Below, piece by piece: positions 1 to 5,832 of a stretch of DNA of 5,832 bases (the first letter of the stretch is position 1; each line of letters begins with the position of its first letter). The DNA is taken from assembly GCA_030641695.1 (NCBI GenBank), contig DAOWGY010000138.1, positions 1 to 5,832 on the forward strand, in the 5' to 3' direction. This DNA comes from Gammaproteobacteria bacterium (GTDB lineage: Bacteria > Pseudomonadota > Gammaproteobacteria > Steroidobacterales > Woeseiaceae). A model generated the notes under the pieces. It worked only from the letters and a program-made list of their open reading frames with translations, searched no databases and was not told the origin of the DNA. A program made the translations under genes and the position numbers.

Positions 1-772
1 CGCAGCGCTCGAGGAGCGGCAGGGCGATGTGCAATTGCCGGGCTATACGCACATGCAACACGCGATGCCGTCGTCGGTTGCGCTCTGGTGCGGCGGCTTT
101 GACGAGGCTTTTCTGGATGCGCGAGACGGCCTCGAATCCGCGAAGCGCAGGATCGACCGGAATCCTCTCGGCAGCGCGGCCGGCTATGGCACGCCGGGCT
201 TGCCGCTGGATCGCAACATGACGACCGCGGCGCTCGGTTTCAGCTCGACGCAGAACCCGGTGACCGCTGCCCAGTTGTCACGTGGCAAGGCCGAGAGCGG
301 GCTCCTGTTCGAGATCACGCTGCTTACCCAGGACCTCGGCCGCATGGCTGCCGATTTGCTGCTTTTTTATATGCAGGAATTCGGCTATGTCACGCTCGCC
401 AGCGACGTCACGACGGGTTCGTCCATCATGCCGCAAAAGCGCAATCCCGATGTGCTCGAGCTGCTGCGTGGCGCCTCGGCGACGGCCCAGGCCTGTCTCG
501 ATGAATCGCTGATGATCACAGCCAAGCTGCCATCGGGCTATCATCGCGACCTGCAGCGCCTCAAAGGACCCCTGTTCCGGGGTATCGACCTGGCCGTCGA
601 CAGCGTCGACGTCATGGCGCACGTGCTCGACGGACTGGAGTTCGTGCCCGACAACATCCGGCTCGACGACGGTATCTTCGCTACGGAAGAGGCGTACAAG
701 CTCGTTCGGGAACAGGGCATTCCGTTTCGCGACGCCTACCGTGAAGTGGCAAAGCGGTATGCCACACGCTAA
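1..772 (+). CDS. argH: Argininosuccinate lyase, C-terminal part (5' end outside window)
   Basis: Argininosuccinate lyase splits argininosuccinate into arginine and fumarate, the last step of arginine biosynthesis, in the cytoplasm as a homotetramer. The frame is open from base 2 and gives 256 residues before TAA at 770-772; the true start is upstream. Visible family motifs are PGYTHMQ at about 38-58, whose Thr-His pair is part of the active site; a GSAAGYGTPGLPLDR stretch at about 173-217; and the fumarase/lyase signature GSSIMPQKRNPD at 416-451, which includes the flexible catalytic serine loop. It is followed by KLPSGYHRDLQ, equivalent to KGLPLAYNKDMQ in E. coli ArgH. The protein stops soon after IPFRDAYREVAKRY, so it lacks roughly 50-60 C-terminal residues found in E. 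coli ArgH. No frameshift explains this, and short ArgH forms are likely natural in some lineages. Another member of the fumarase/aspartase superfamily is possible, but the motifs favour ArgH. Confidence 0.9.
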   Translation, partial: AALEERQGDVQLPGYTHMQHAMPSSVALWCGGFDEAFLDARDGLESAKRRIDRNPLGSAAGYGTPGLPLDRNMTTAALGFSSTQNPVTAAQLSRGKAESGLLFEITLLTQDLGRMAADLLLFYMQEFGYVTLASDVTTGSSIMPQKRNPDVLELLRGASATAQACLDESLMITAKLPSGYHRDLQRLKGPLFRGIDLAVDSVDVMAHVLDGLEFVPDNIRLDDGIFATEEAYKLVREQGIPFRDAYREVAKRYATR

Positions 773-780
773 CGGCGCTC

Positions 781-786
781 TATAAT
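781..786 (+). promoter_or_regulatory. Candidate sigma-70 -10 box upstream of lptM-polA
   Basis: A perfect TATAAT lies just after the argH stop codon and 29 bases before the lptM ATG, which would give a 5' leader of roughly 20-25 bases. At 16-18 base spacing the -35 region (about 757-764, GTATGCCA) does not resemble TTGACA, and there is no TGn extension. The site is suggested by the exact -10 match and its position in the 43-base gap. Read-through from argH cannot be excluded, since no terminator is seen between the genes. Confidence 0.5.
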
Positions 787-800
787 CCACCGAACACTTC

Positions 801-806
801 AGAGGG
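801..806 (+). promoter_or_regulatory. Ribosome binding site of lptM
   Basis: AGAGGG lies 9 bases upstream of the ATG at 816. It supports this start for a gene too short to be found by length alone. Confidence 0.6.
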
Positions 807-815
807 TCGACCGCC

Positions 816-989
816 ATGACACGCCTTATATCTCTGCTTGCCGCGATTATTGGACTTTATTTTGTTGCCGGATGCGGCCAGTCCGGGCCACTCTATCTGC
901 CCGGCGACCCGAGTGAGATCAAGAGCGCGCCACGTCCCGCTGAGAGCACCGCTGAAGAAGAGGAAGACGACGCGGACGAGGACCGTTGA
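816..989 (+). CDS. lptM: LptM (YifL-like) LPS-translocon maturation lipoprotein
   Basis: This is a 57-residue lipoprotein. Residues 1-19 form a signal peptide (Arg3, then hydrophobic LISLLAAIIGLYFVAG) ending in the lipobox VAGC, with Cys20 the predicted lipidated residue. Position +2 is Gly, consistent with the outer membrane. The mature protein begins CGQSGPLYLPGD, the hallmark of the LptM family (E. coli YifL has CGLKGPLYFPP). In E. coli, LptM binds the LptD-LptE LPS translocon and promotes its disulfide maturation. The rest is a low-complexity tail, strongly acidic at residues 47-56 (EEEEDDADED), which is variable in the family and probably disordered. A good Shine-Dalgarno sequence precedes it. 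polA follows after 9 bases, suggesting co-transcription. In E. coli and Pseudomonas lptM sits near lysA/dapF, so this placement is different. The family call is confident; the function here is inferred by homology. Confidence 0.88.
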   Translation: MTRLISLLAAIIGLYFVAGCGQSGPLYLPGDPSEIKSAPRPAESTAEEEEDDADEDR

Positions 990-998
990 CGCAAGCCG

Positions 999-3689
999 AT
1001 GCCTGACGCGGATCTCGTTCTGATCGACGGCTCGTCGTACCTGTACCGCGCGTATCACGCCCTGCCGAAACTCAGCAACTCGGCAGGTGAGCCAACCGGC
1101 GCGCTGCACGGCGTGCTCAACATGATCAACAAGTTCGTCCGCGAGGAACCGGCGAAACAAATCGCCGTGGTTTTCGATGCGCCCGGCAAGACCTTCCGCG
1201 ATGACATGTACGCGGAATACAAGGCGAACCGGCCACCCATGCCTGACGATCTCCGTGAACAGGTACAACCGCTCATCGACGCCGTAAAAGCGATGGGACT
1301 GCCACTGCTTCAGATCGAAGGCGTCGAGGCCGACGATGTCATCGGTACTTTGTGCCGGCAGGGAATGGACAAGCGGCGCAACGTCCTCGTATCGACCGGC
1401 GACAAGGACATGGCGCAACTCGTCAATGACAACATCACGCTCGTCAACACGATGTCCGGGCAGGTCCTTGATCGCGACGGTGTGAAAGCGAAGTTTGACG
1501 TCTACCCGGAGCAAATCATCGATTACCTCGCACTGGTTGGCGACAGCTCCGACAATATTCCCGGCGTCCCGCGAGTCGGTGCAAAAACGGCGGCAAAGTG
1601 GCTCAACGAGTACCCGACCGCCGACGCCATTATCGAAAATGCCGACAACATCGCGGGTAAGGTCGGCGAGAGCCTGCGCGACAACATCGAGCAATTGAGG
1701 CTGTCGCAGGCACTGGCCACGATTCGTCAGGACGTCGACCTGCCGGTTTCATTTGACGACCTGCAGCCGATGGCGGCAGATGCCGACACATTAAGAAAGA
1801 TCTTTAGTCGCTTCGAGTTGCGGACGCTACTCCGCCAGCTCGACGACGACGTAGAGCCGGTTCAGGAAATAAGCAAAACGAAAGGCGAGTACGAAACCGT
1901 GCTCACCTGGGAGGCCTTCGATCGCTGGTACGAGGCCATCGAGGCCGCTGACCTTGTCGCGGTCGACACGGAAACGACAAGCCTAGACTACATGGAGGCT
2001 GAAATCGTCGGCATCTCTCTGTCCGTCGAGCCGGGAAAAGCGGCGTACATTCCGCTCGCGCACGACTATCCCGGCGCACCCGACCAGCTGCCACGCGACG
2101 AGGTGCTCGAAAAGTTAAAGGACTATCTGCAGGACCCGGCGCACAGGAAGGTCGGGCATCACCTGAAGTACGACGCTCACATATTCGCGCGTCATGGCAT
2201 CAATCTCGCCGGCATGCAATTCGACTCGATGCTCGAGTCGTATGTCCTCAACAGCGTCGCGACGCGTCATGACATGGATTCGGTCGCACGCCATTACCTG
2301 GGCCGCGAGACGATCCACTTCGAGGATGTCGCCGGCAAGGGAGCGAAGCAGCTGACCTTCAACCAGATCGACCTCGAGACGGCGGCGCCCTACGCAGCCG
2401 AAGATGCCGACATCACGCTGCAGTTGCATGACAAGTTGTGGTCGGAGCTCAGTAAGATCAAATCACTGCAAAGTGTCTATGCCGACATCGAGCAACCGCT
2501 GGTACCCGTGCTGCTCGCGATGGAAGAAACCGGCGTCCTGATCGACAAGCAGATGCTCGCCGACCAGAGTCACGAGTTAACCGGCCGCATGGTGGAACTC
2601 GAGAAGCAAGCACACGAACTTGCGGGTGCGCCATTCAACCTCGGCTCACCCAAGCAGCTGCAGCAGATCCTGTTCGAACAACTCGAGCTGCCCGTCATTC
2701 GCAAAACGCCGAAAGGTCAGCCGTCGACGGCCGAGGACGTTCTCGTCGAGCTCGCGGACGACTACGACTTGCCGCGAGTCATCCTCGATTTTCGCAGCGT
2801 CAGCAAGTTGAAAAGCACCTACACGGACAAGCTGCCGCTGCAGATCGCCGCGAGCACGGGGCGTGTGCATACGTCGTATCACCAGGCCGTGGCAGCGACC
2901 GGGCGGCTCTCATCAACGGACCCGAACCTGCAGAACATCCCGATCCGCACGCCCGCGGGCAGACGCATCAGACAGGCATTCGTGGCACCGGAAGGCCATG
3001 TACTGCTCGCCGCGGATTACTCGCAGATCGAACTGCGCATCATGGCGCATCTGTCAGGCGACGAGGGGCTGCAAAAAGCGTTTGCGGCCGAGCAGGACAT
3101 CCACCGCGCGACCGCAGCAGAGGTGTTCGAAGCCGAGCTGGACGCGGTCACTGACGATCAGCGGCGCTCCGCCAAGGCCATCAACTTCGGTCTTATGTAC
3201 GGCATGTCGGCGTTCGGACTCGCGAAGCAGCTCAAGGTCAAGCGCGGTGAGGCGCAGGAATACATCGACCTCTATTTCGACCGCTACCCGGGCGTCAAGG
3301 CGTTCATGGACGGCATAAAGGAAGAAGCGCGCGAACGGGGTTATGTCGAAACCGTGTTCGGCAGACGACTCTACTTACCGGAGATCAATGCACGCAACGT
3401 GCAGCGCCGCCAGTACGCAGAGCGCACGGCAATCAACGCGCCGATGCAAGGCACGGCGGCCGACATCATCAAGCGCGCGATGGTCACAGTGCAGCACTGG
3501 CTGCTGTCCTCGAAAACCAAGGCGCGAATGATCATGCAGGTGCACGACGAACTCGTCTTCGAAGTCGACGCAGATGCGGTCGATACCGTACACGATACGG
3601 TCGTCGAACTCATGGAGGGCGCCGCAGACCTGTCCATCGCTCTCAAGGTCGACGCCGGCACCGGCAGCAACTGGGACGAGGCACATTAG
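999..3689 (+). CDS. polA: DNA polymerase I with 5'-3' and 3'-5' exonuclease domains
   Basis: This 896-residue protein (E. coli 928) removes RNA primers, fills gaps in Okazaki-fragment maturation and excision repair, and proofreads. The 5'-nuclease domain (about 1-285) has Asp10, Asp60 in VFDAPGKTFR, EADD at 110-113, GDKD at 134-137 and GDSSDNIPG at 181-189, then a helix-hairpin-helix. The 3'-5' exonuclease domain (about 295-485) keeps all metal ligands: Asp323 and Glu325 in DTET, Asp409 in FDSMLESY, Tyr465 and Asp469 in YAAED. The polymerase domain (about 500-896) has motif A with Asp673 in DYSQIELR, motif B with Arg722, Lys726, Phe730 and Tyr734, and motif C HDE at 849-851. All sit 32 residues below their E. 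coli counterparts. Phe730 equals E. coli Phe762, the dideoxynucleotide-discriminating form. The ATG at 999 is well supported: an in-frame TGA, the lptM stop, lies at 987-989, and the family N-terminus LIDGSSYLYRAYHALP follows at once. No clear Shine-Dalgarno lies at normal spacing (GAGGA at 978-982 is too far), so coupling to lptM translation is likely. Confidence 0.98.
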   Translation: MPDADLVLIDGSSYLYRAYHALPKLSNSAGEPTGALHGVLNMINKFVREEPAKQIAVVFDAPGKTFRDDMYAEYKANRPPMPDDLREQVQPLIDAVKAMGLPLLQIEGVEADDVIGTLCRQGMDKRRNVLVSTGDKDMAQLVNDNITLVNTMSGQVLDRDGVKAKFDVYPEQIIDYLALVGDSSDNIPGVPRVGAKTAAKWLNEYPTADAIIENADNIAGKVGESLRDNIEQLRLSQALATIRQDVDLPVSFDDLQPMAADADTLRKIFSRFELRTLLRQLDDDVEPVQEISKTKGEYETVLTWEAFDRWYEAIEAADLVAVDTETTSLDYMEAEIVGISLSVEPGKAAYIPLAHDYPGAPDQLPRDEVLEKLKDYLQDPAHRKVGHHLKYDAHIFARHGINLAGMQFDSMLESYVLNSVATRHDMDSVARHYLGRETIHFEDVAGKGAKQLTFNQIDLETAAPYAAEDADITLQLHDKLWSELSKIKSLQSVYADIEQPLVPVLLAMEETGVLIDKQMLADQSHELTGRMVELEKQAHELAGAPFNLGSPKQLQQILFEQLELPVIRKTPKGQPSTAEDVLVELADDYDLPRVILDFRSVSKLKSTYTDKLPLQIAASTGRVHTSYHQAVAATGRLSSTDPNLQNIPIRTPAGRRIRQAFVAPEGHVLLAADYSQIELRIMAHLSGDEGLQKAFAAEQDIHRATAAEVFEAELDAVTDDQRRSAKAINFGLMYGMSAFGLAKQLKVKRGEAQEYIDLYFDRYPGVKAFMDGIKEEARERGYVETVFGRRLYLPEINARNVQRRQYAERTAINAPMQGTAADIIKRAMVTVQHWLLSSKTKARMIMQVHDELVFEVDADAVDTVHDTVVELMEGAADLSIALKVDAGTGSNWDEAH

Positions 3690-3713
3690 CGCGCTCGTCC
3701 CGATTGTATTGTT
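3673..3713 (+). terminator. Probable Rho-independent terminator of polA
   Basis: GGGACGAG (3673-3680) and CTCGTCCC (3694-3701) form a perfect 8-bp stem around a 13-base loop. The next bases, GATTGTATTGTT, are T-rich though not an unbroken T run. The polA stop codon (3687-3689) lies in the loop, so the stem begins inside the last codons of polA. On the opposite strand the hairpin is not followed by T residues, so it appears to act for polA only and would protect the convergent gene from read-through. Confidence 0.65.
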
Positions 3714-5604
3714 ACGGCGTGTACCAGATCGGTGACGTGTAAGCGCGCTCCTGCAGCTTCATCACCGTGTCCTCCGACATGTCGACACCGAAGATCTTTG
3801 CATCGAACGCGGTCCAGCGTGGTGTCGGAATCTCGATGACACGAACGTAGTAGAACGCCTGTTGCGACGAATCGAAGTCCGGGTCCGTCCAATGCGCGAA
3901 CAAAAGCGCTTCGCCGATCGTGTTTTTGAAGGACGCATTGGCTACGTCAACCGTGTCTCCAACAGGCTGGACCTTGCCGTCTTCTCCTTGCACACGATCG
4001 TCCGACCACGCGATATCGTAGACCTTTTCGTAAGTCTGCCCCGATGCGTCCATCCAGCCTTTGACCATCTGTACCCGATCGAGATTTGCGCCATCCGGGT
4101 CGCGCACGGCACGGACGACGAAATTCGGCGCCTTGCCGTCGGGGCCGTTGCTCAGATCGCCGCCCATCGGCACGCCGTTGGCGTAGCCATGCTCGGCGAA
4201 ATCGGGACGATGAATGTCGTCTTCATCAAAGCCCCAACCGCCGAACACGCGGACCAGCATACGCGGCCCCGTGGTTGCGTAGGTCTCACGACGCAGCATT
4301 GCCTCGAAAATGGCCGAGCGCGTATTCTCGGTTGCCCAGACCGCGGCAAGACCGCTGGCACTGGTGTCGACAGCGTAAGTGGTGAGGCTGGGGTCCGTCT
4401 GCGATTGAATAAGTACGTGTTCCCATCGTTCCGGCCCAGGCTCGACCATCGACGCTTTGCCGAAGTAGTTGCTCTCACCGGCTGTCGCGAGTGATGTGTG
4501 CGAATCTGTCGAGCCGATGAAGCCCTGCTTGAATGGATTGCTGCCAAGCCGCTTCTCGAGTTCCATGCCGCGCCTTAGCGCCGACCGCGCATAACTGCCA
4601 GGCAGCATCTCATCGGTCATCGCCGCTGAGCCGGTCAGGTTTGCTTTGTCCATACGCTCGAAATCGGCGAACTCGTCTTCGGGCGACAGCTTCGGGTGCG
4701 TTTCGCTGTCGCCTTTCATCTGCGTCATTTCATGAAGTGGCTCAAAACGCATGCGCGTTTTTGCGTACTCGGCGGTCAAGCGTTTGCCGTTGAGCCTCTT
4801 GGTGTCATACATCAGGCCATTGGAGAGGTTGGCGTTGTGCGGAATCGAAAGGACGTGGCCGCCCGTCTTCGCTTCATAATCCGCCATGTAGGCCCACAGA
4901 TCCTCGGGATCGGCGCTTTCGAACGACGAGAAAGGTACCACTTGGCCTGCCTTGTCCGCGCCATCCTTGAACATGACGACGCGGTGCAGATTGTTACCGT
5001 CTGGCGTCGACGTCCACTCGTAGCCGATGAAGGCCGTAAACCGGCCGGGTTCGTTGTGTTCGTCGGCCGTTTCCCCCATAAGGTCCCAGGTCGAGCGTGC
5101 GATCTTCTCGAACGGTATGCGTCCTTTGTTGGCAGCCAGGTCCTCGGCGAACTCCAGGAACACCTTGTACTGACCCTCTGGACCTTCGTTGAACCAGTTG
5201 TACCAGCGGTTGCCGACCTCGTTCTGCAGAAGCTCCGGATCACCACCGCGCAGCAGGGGCATCAGGCCCTGGTACTCGGAGTGGTCGGCCACGACGAGAA
5301 AGTCCAGTGGCCGCACGAGTTTGGCCTGCATGCCGTTGTTCGCCTGCACCTGGCCGCCTTTCGCGAAGCGATAGGCATCGTCGGGGCCGAGATTGAAGTT
5401 GCCGACCATACCGGCATCCGGTGAGTAGGTCGTGTGCAGGTGCGTATCGCCCCAGTAGATGTTCTGCGGGAATGCCTTGTTGATGAACGGCGAGTATTCG
5501 ATGTGCTCCTCGTCGGGTTTTTCGAGTGCAAACTCGCTCGCCTTGACTGGCATCACGAACAGTACGAGCAGTACAGCAGAAAATACGGCAAATGTGCGCG
5601 ACAT
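3712..5604 (-). CDS. Exported DUF3604 protein, PHP-like putative metal-dependent hydrolase
   Basis: This is a 630-residue DUF3604-family protein of unknown substrate. Residues 1-22 are a signal peptide (Arg3, hydrophobic 5-19, likely cut after VKA), so it should act in the periplasm or be secreted. The N-terminal half resembles the PHP metallohydrolase fold: YWGDTHLHTTYSPDAG at 50-65 supplies His55 and His57, VVADHSEY at 104-111 gives Asp107 and His108, IPHNANLSNG at 254-263 gives His256, and GFIGSTDSHTS at 361-371 gives Asp367 and His369. GYEWTST at 194-200 and RRETYATTGPRMLVRVFG at 438-455 are further recognisable family segments; the region after about 470 has no motif I know. The ATG at 5604 is supported by AGGAGAG seven bases upstream and by the signal peptide. 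It is transcribed toward polA and ends 22 bases from it. Phosphoesterase-type hydrolysis is inferred from the PHP-like ligands only. The reading frame is intact. Confidence 0.9.
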   Translation of the reverse strand: MSRTFAVFSAVLLVLFVMPVKASEFALEKPDEEHIEYSPFINKAFPQNIYWGDTHLHTTYSPDAGMVGNFNLGPDDAYRFAKGGQVQANNGMQAKLVRPLDFLVVADHSEYQGLMPLLRGGDPELLQNEVGNRWYNWFNEGPEGQYKVFLEFAEDLAANKGRIPFEKIARSTWDLMGETADEHNEPGRFTAFIGYEWTSTPDGNNLHRVVMFKDGADKAGQVVPFSSFESADPEDLWAYMADYEAKTGGHVLSIPHNANLSNGLMYDTKRLNGKRLTAEYAKTRMRFEPLHEMTQMKGDSETHPKLSPEDEFADFERMDKANLTGSAAMTDEMLPGSYARSALRRGMELEKRLGSNPFKQGFIGSTDSHTSLATAGESNYFGKASMVEPGPERWEHVLIQSQTDPSLTTYAVDTSASGLAAVWATENTRSAIFEAMLRRETYATTGPRMLVRVFGGWGFDEDDIHRPDFAEHGYANGVPMGGDLSNGPDGKAPNFVVRAVRDPDGANLDRVQMVKGWMDASGQTYEKVYDIAWSDDRVQGEDGKVQPVGDTVDVANASFKNTIGEALLFAHWTDPDFDSSQQAFYYVRVIEIPTPRWTAFDAKIFGVDMSEDTVMKLQERAYTSPIWYTP

Positions 5605-5611
5605 ATCGGCG

Positions 5612-5618
5612 CTCTCCT
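5612..5618 (-). promoter_or_regulatory. Ribosome binding site of the DUF3604 gene
   Basis: On the minus strand this reads AGGAGAG, seven bases before the ATG at 5604. It is a strong Shine-Dalgarno match that fixes the start and keeps the signal peptide intact. Confidence 0.75.
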
Positions 5619-5648
5619 GGGCTATGAACTTACGAGGAAGAGTATTGG

Positions 5649-5664
5649 CCGGGCGTTGTCCCGG
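5649..5664. repeat. Short GC-rich inverted repeat in the DUF3604 leader
   Basis: CCGGG and CCCGG form a 5-bp stem around a 6-base loop, 45-60 bases upstream of the DUF3604 start. It could fold in that gene's leader RNA, but no T tract follows on the minus strand, so it is not a convincing terminator. A stem this short can occur by chance in GC-rich DNA. Confidence 0.3.
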
Positions 5665-5695
5665 TGCTCTTGTTGGTATTGTCCTTTCAGATCTA

Positions 5696-5730
5696 GTCTA
5701 AACTATTTATCTCATAAATTCATAGATTTA
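5696..5730. other. AT-rich island, possible promoter/operator region of the DUF3604 gene
   Basis: 28 of 35 bases are A or T in otherwise GC-rich DNA. It contains the inverted repeat TAAAT (5715-5719) / ATTTA (5726-5730) with a 6-base spacer. Its place about 90-125 bases upstream of the DUF3604 start suggests the promoter lies here, reading leftward. I could not find a -35/-10 pair with convincing spacing on the minus strand; TAGACT and TATGAA are only partial -10 matches. Confidence 0.35.
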
Positions 5731-5740
5731 CGCATGGCGG

Positions 5741-5768
5741 GGAACTCTGTGGTCCGGGTACACTCTAA
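5741..5768 (+). promoter_or_regulatory. RpoE/AlgU-type (ECF sigma) promoter reading rightward
   Basis: GGAACTC (5741-5747), a 16-base spacer, then TCTAA (5764-5768) matches the sigma-E pattern GGAACTT-N16-TCTRA, as in the E. coli degP promoter, with one mismatch in the -35 element and exact spacing. Transcription would start near 5774-5776 and run out of the window. The target gene is not visible. Sigma-E promoters commonly drive rpoE itself, periplasmic proteases, outer-membrane assembly factors or small RNAs. The promoter points away from the DUF3604 gene. Confidence 0.65.
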
Positions 5769-5791
5769 TCTTCTGAGTGCATAAGTCACTC
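5761..5791. repeat. CACTC / GAGTG / CACTC alternating inverted repeats
   Basis: CACTC (5761-5765), GAGTG (5775-5779) and CACTC (5787-5791) are spaced so that the middle element can pair with either neighbour. The first element overlaps the -10 box of the ECF-type promoter and the middle one falls at its expected start site. As DNA it could be an operator; in RNA only the second and third elements would be present and could form a small stem at the 5' end. Five-base arms are weak evidence. Confidence 0.35.
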
Positions 5792-5816
5792 GCCTGTTTA
5801 CCTCCCTAAACAGGCG
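5791..5816. repeat. Perfect 10-bp inverted repeat with 6-base loop
   Basis: CGCCTGTTTA (5791-5800) and TAAACAGGCG (5807-5816) are exact reverse complements around the loop CCTCCC (GGGAGG on the minus strand). The structure is strong enough to form in RNA. Neither strand has a T run after it, so it is not a standard Rho-independent terminator. Read rightward it lies in the leader of the ECF-type transcript, about 15 bases after the expected start, with a loop like an anti-Shine-Dalgarno sequence. Read leftward the loop has AGGGA, fitting the ANGGA core of CsrA/RsmA sites. Confidence 0.7.
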
Positions 5817-5832
5817 TGCAACACGGTAACCC

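Noticed and set aside
278..817. 179-residue minus-strand frame over argH
   Set aside because: It is antisense to the ArgH signature region and has no recognisable motif.
780..1694. 304-residue open frame on the minus strand across lptM and the start of polA
   Set aside because: It lies antisense to two genes with clear family motifs and shows no recognisable domain; long antisense frames are common in GC-rich coding DNA.
4696..5424. 242-residue open frame on the plus strand inside the DUF3604 gene
   Set aside because: It is antisense to conserved DUF3604 segments and has no family motif of its own.
5626..5652. Second sigma-E-like -35 element, GAACTT at 5626-5631
   Set aside because: At 16-17 base spacing the sequence is GC-rich and has no TCTRA-like -10 element.
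5670..5709. Possible sigma-70 promoter on the plus strand (TTGTTG or TTGTCC with TAGTCT or TATTTA)
   Set aside because: The -35 and -10 matches are partial and their spacing is off; AT-rich DNA produces such matches easily.
5434..5784. Plus-strand frame of 116 residues running from the DUF3604 gene into the intergenic region
   Set aside because: Its first half is antisense to the DUF3604 signal peptide and metal motif, and its second half crosses the AT-rich island and the ECF-type promoter; no ribosome site or domain supports it.
5791..5816. Reading the perfect inverted repeat as a Rho-independent terminator
   Set aside because: Neither strand has a T run after the stem: the plus strand continues TGCAACACGG and the minus strand AGTGACTTAT.

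Overview
The window is GC-rich, densely coded DNA, most likely from the chromosome of a gammaproteobacterium. The clues are an LptM-type lipoprotein with the conserved CGxxGPLYLP mature N-terminus, a proofreading DNA polymerase I that aligns with the E. coli enzyme at a constant offset of 32 residues over the catalytic motifs, and an RpoE-like promoter. A Xanthomonadales- or Woeseiales-like marine lineage would fit, but that is inference; no rRNA or other decisive taxonomic marker is present.

Layout. Bases 1-772 (+) hold the 3' part of an argininosuccinate lyase gene (argH), cut by the left edge. A 43-base gap with a perfect TATAAT box leads to lptM (816-989, +), a 57-residue outer-membrane lipoprotein. 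Nine bases later comes polA (999-3689, +), a complete DNA polymerase I with intact 5'-nuclease, 3'-5' proofreading and polymerase active sites. polA ends in a hairpin followed by a T-rich tract. It faces a convergent gene on the minus strand (3712-5604) that encodes an exported DUF3604 protein with PHP-like metal-ligand motifs. The last 228 bases (5605-5832) are non-coding: the leader of the DUF3604 gene, an AT-rich island, a strong match to a sigma-E (RpoE/AlgU) promoter reading rightward out of the window, and a perfect 10-bp inverted repeat with a 6-base loop.

The genes do not form one pathway. argH is arginine biosynthesis, lptM supports maturation of the LPS translocon, polA is DNA repair and Okazaki-fragment processing, and the DUF3604 protein is a probable periplasmic metal-dependent hydrolase of unknown substrate. 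lptM and polA are probably co-transcribed. I see no mobile element, CRISPR array, tRNA or rRNA, and no clearly new multi-gene system. The most interesting signals are in the right-hand intergenic region, where an envelope-stress-type promoter is followed by a strong RNA hairpin whose downstream gene lies outside the window.
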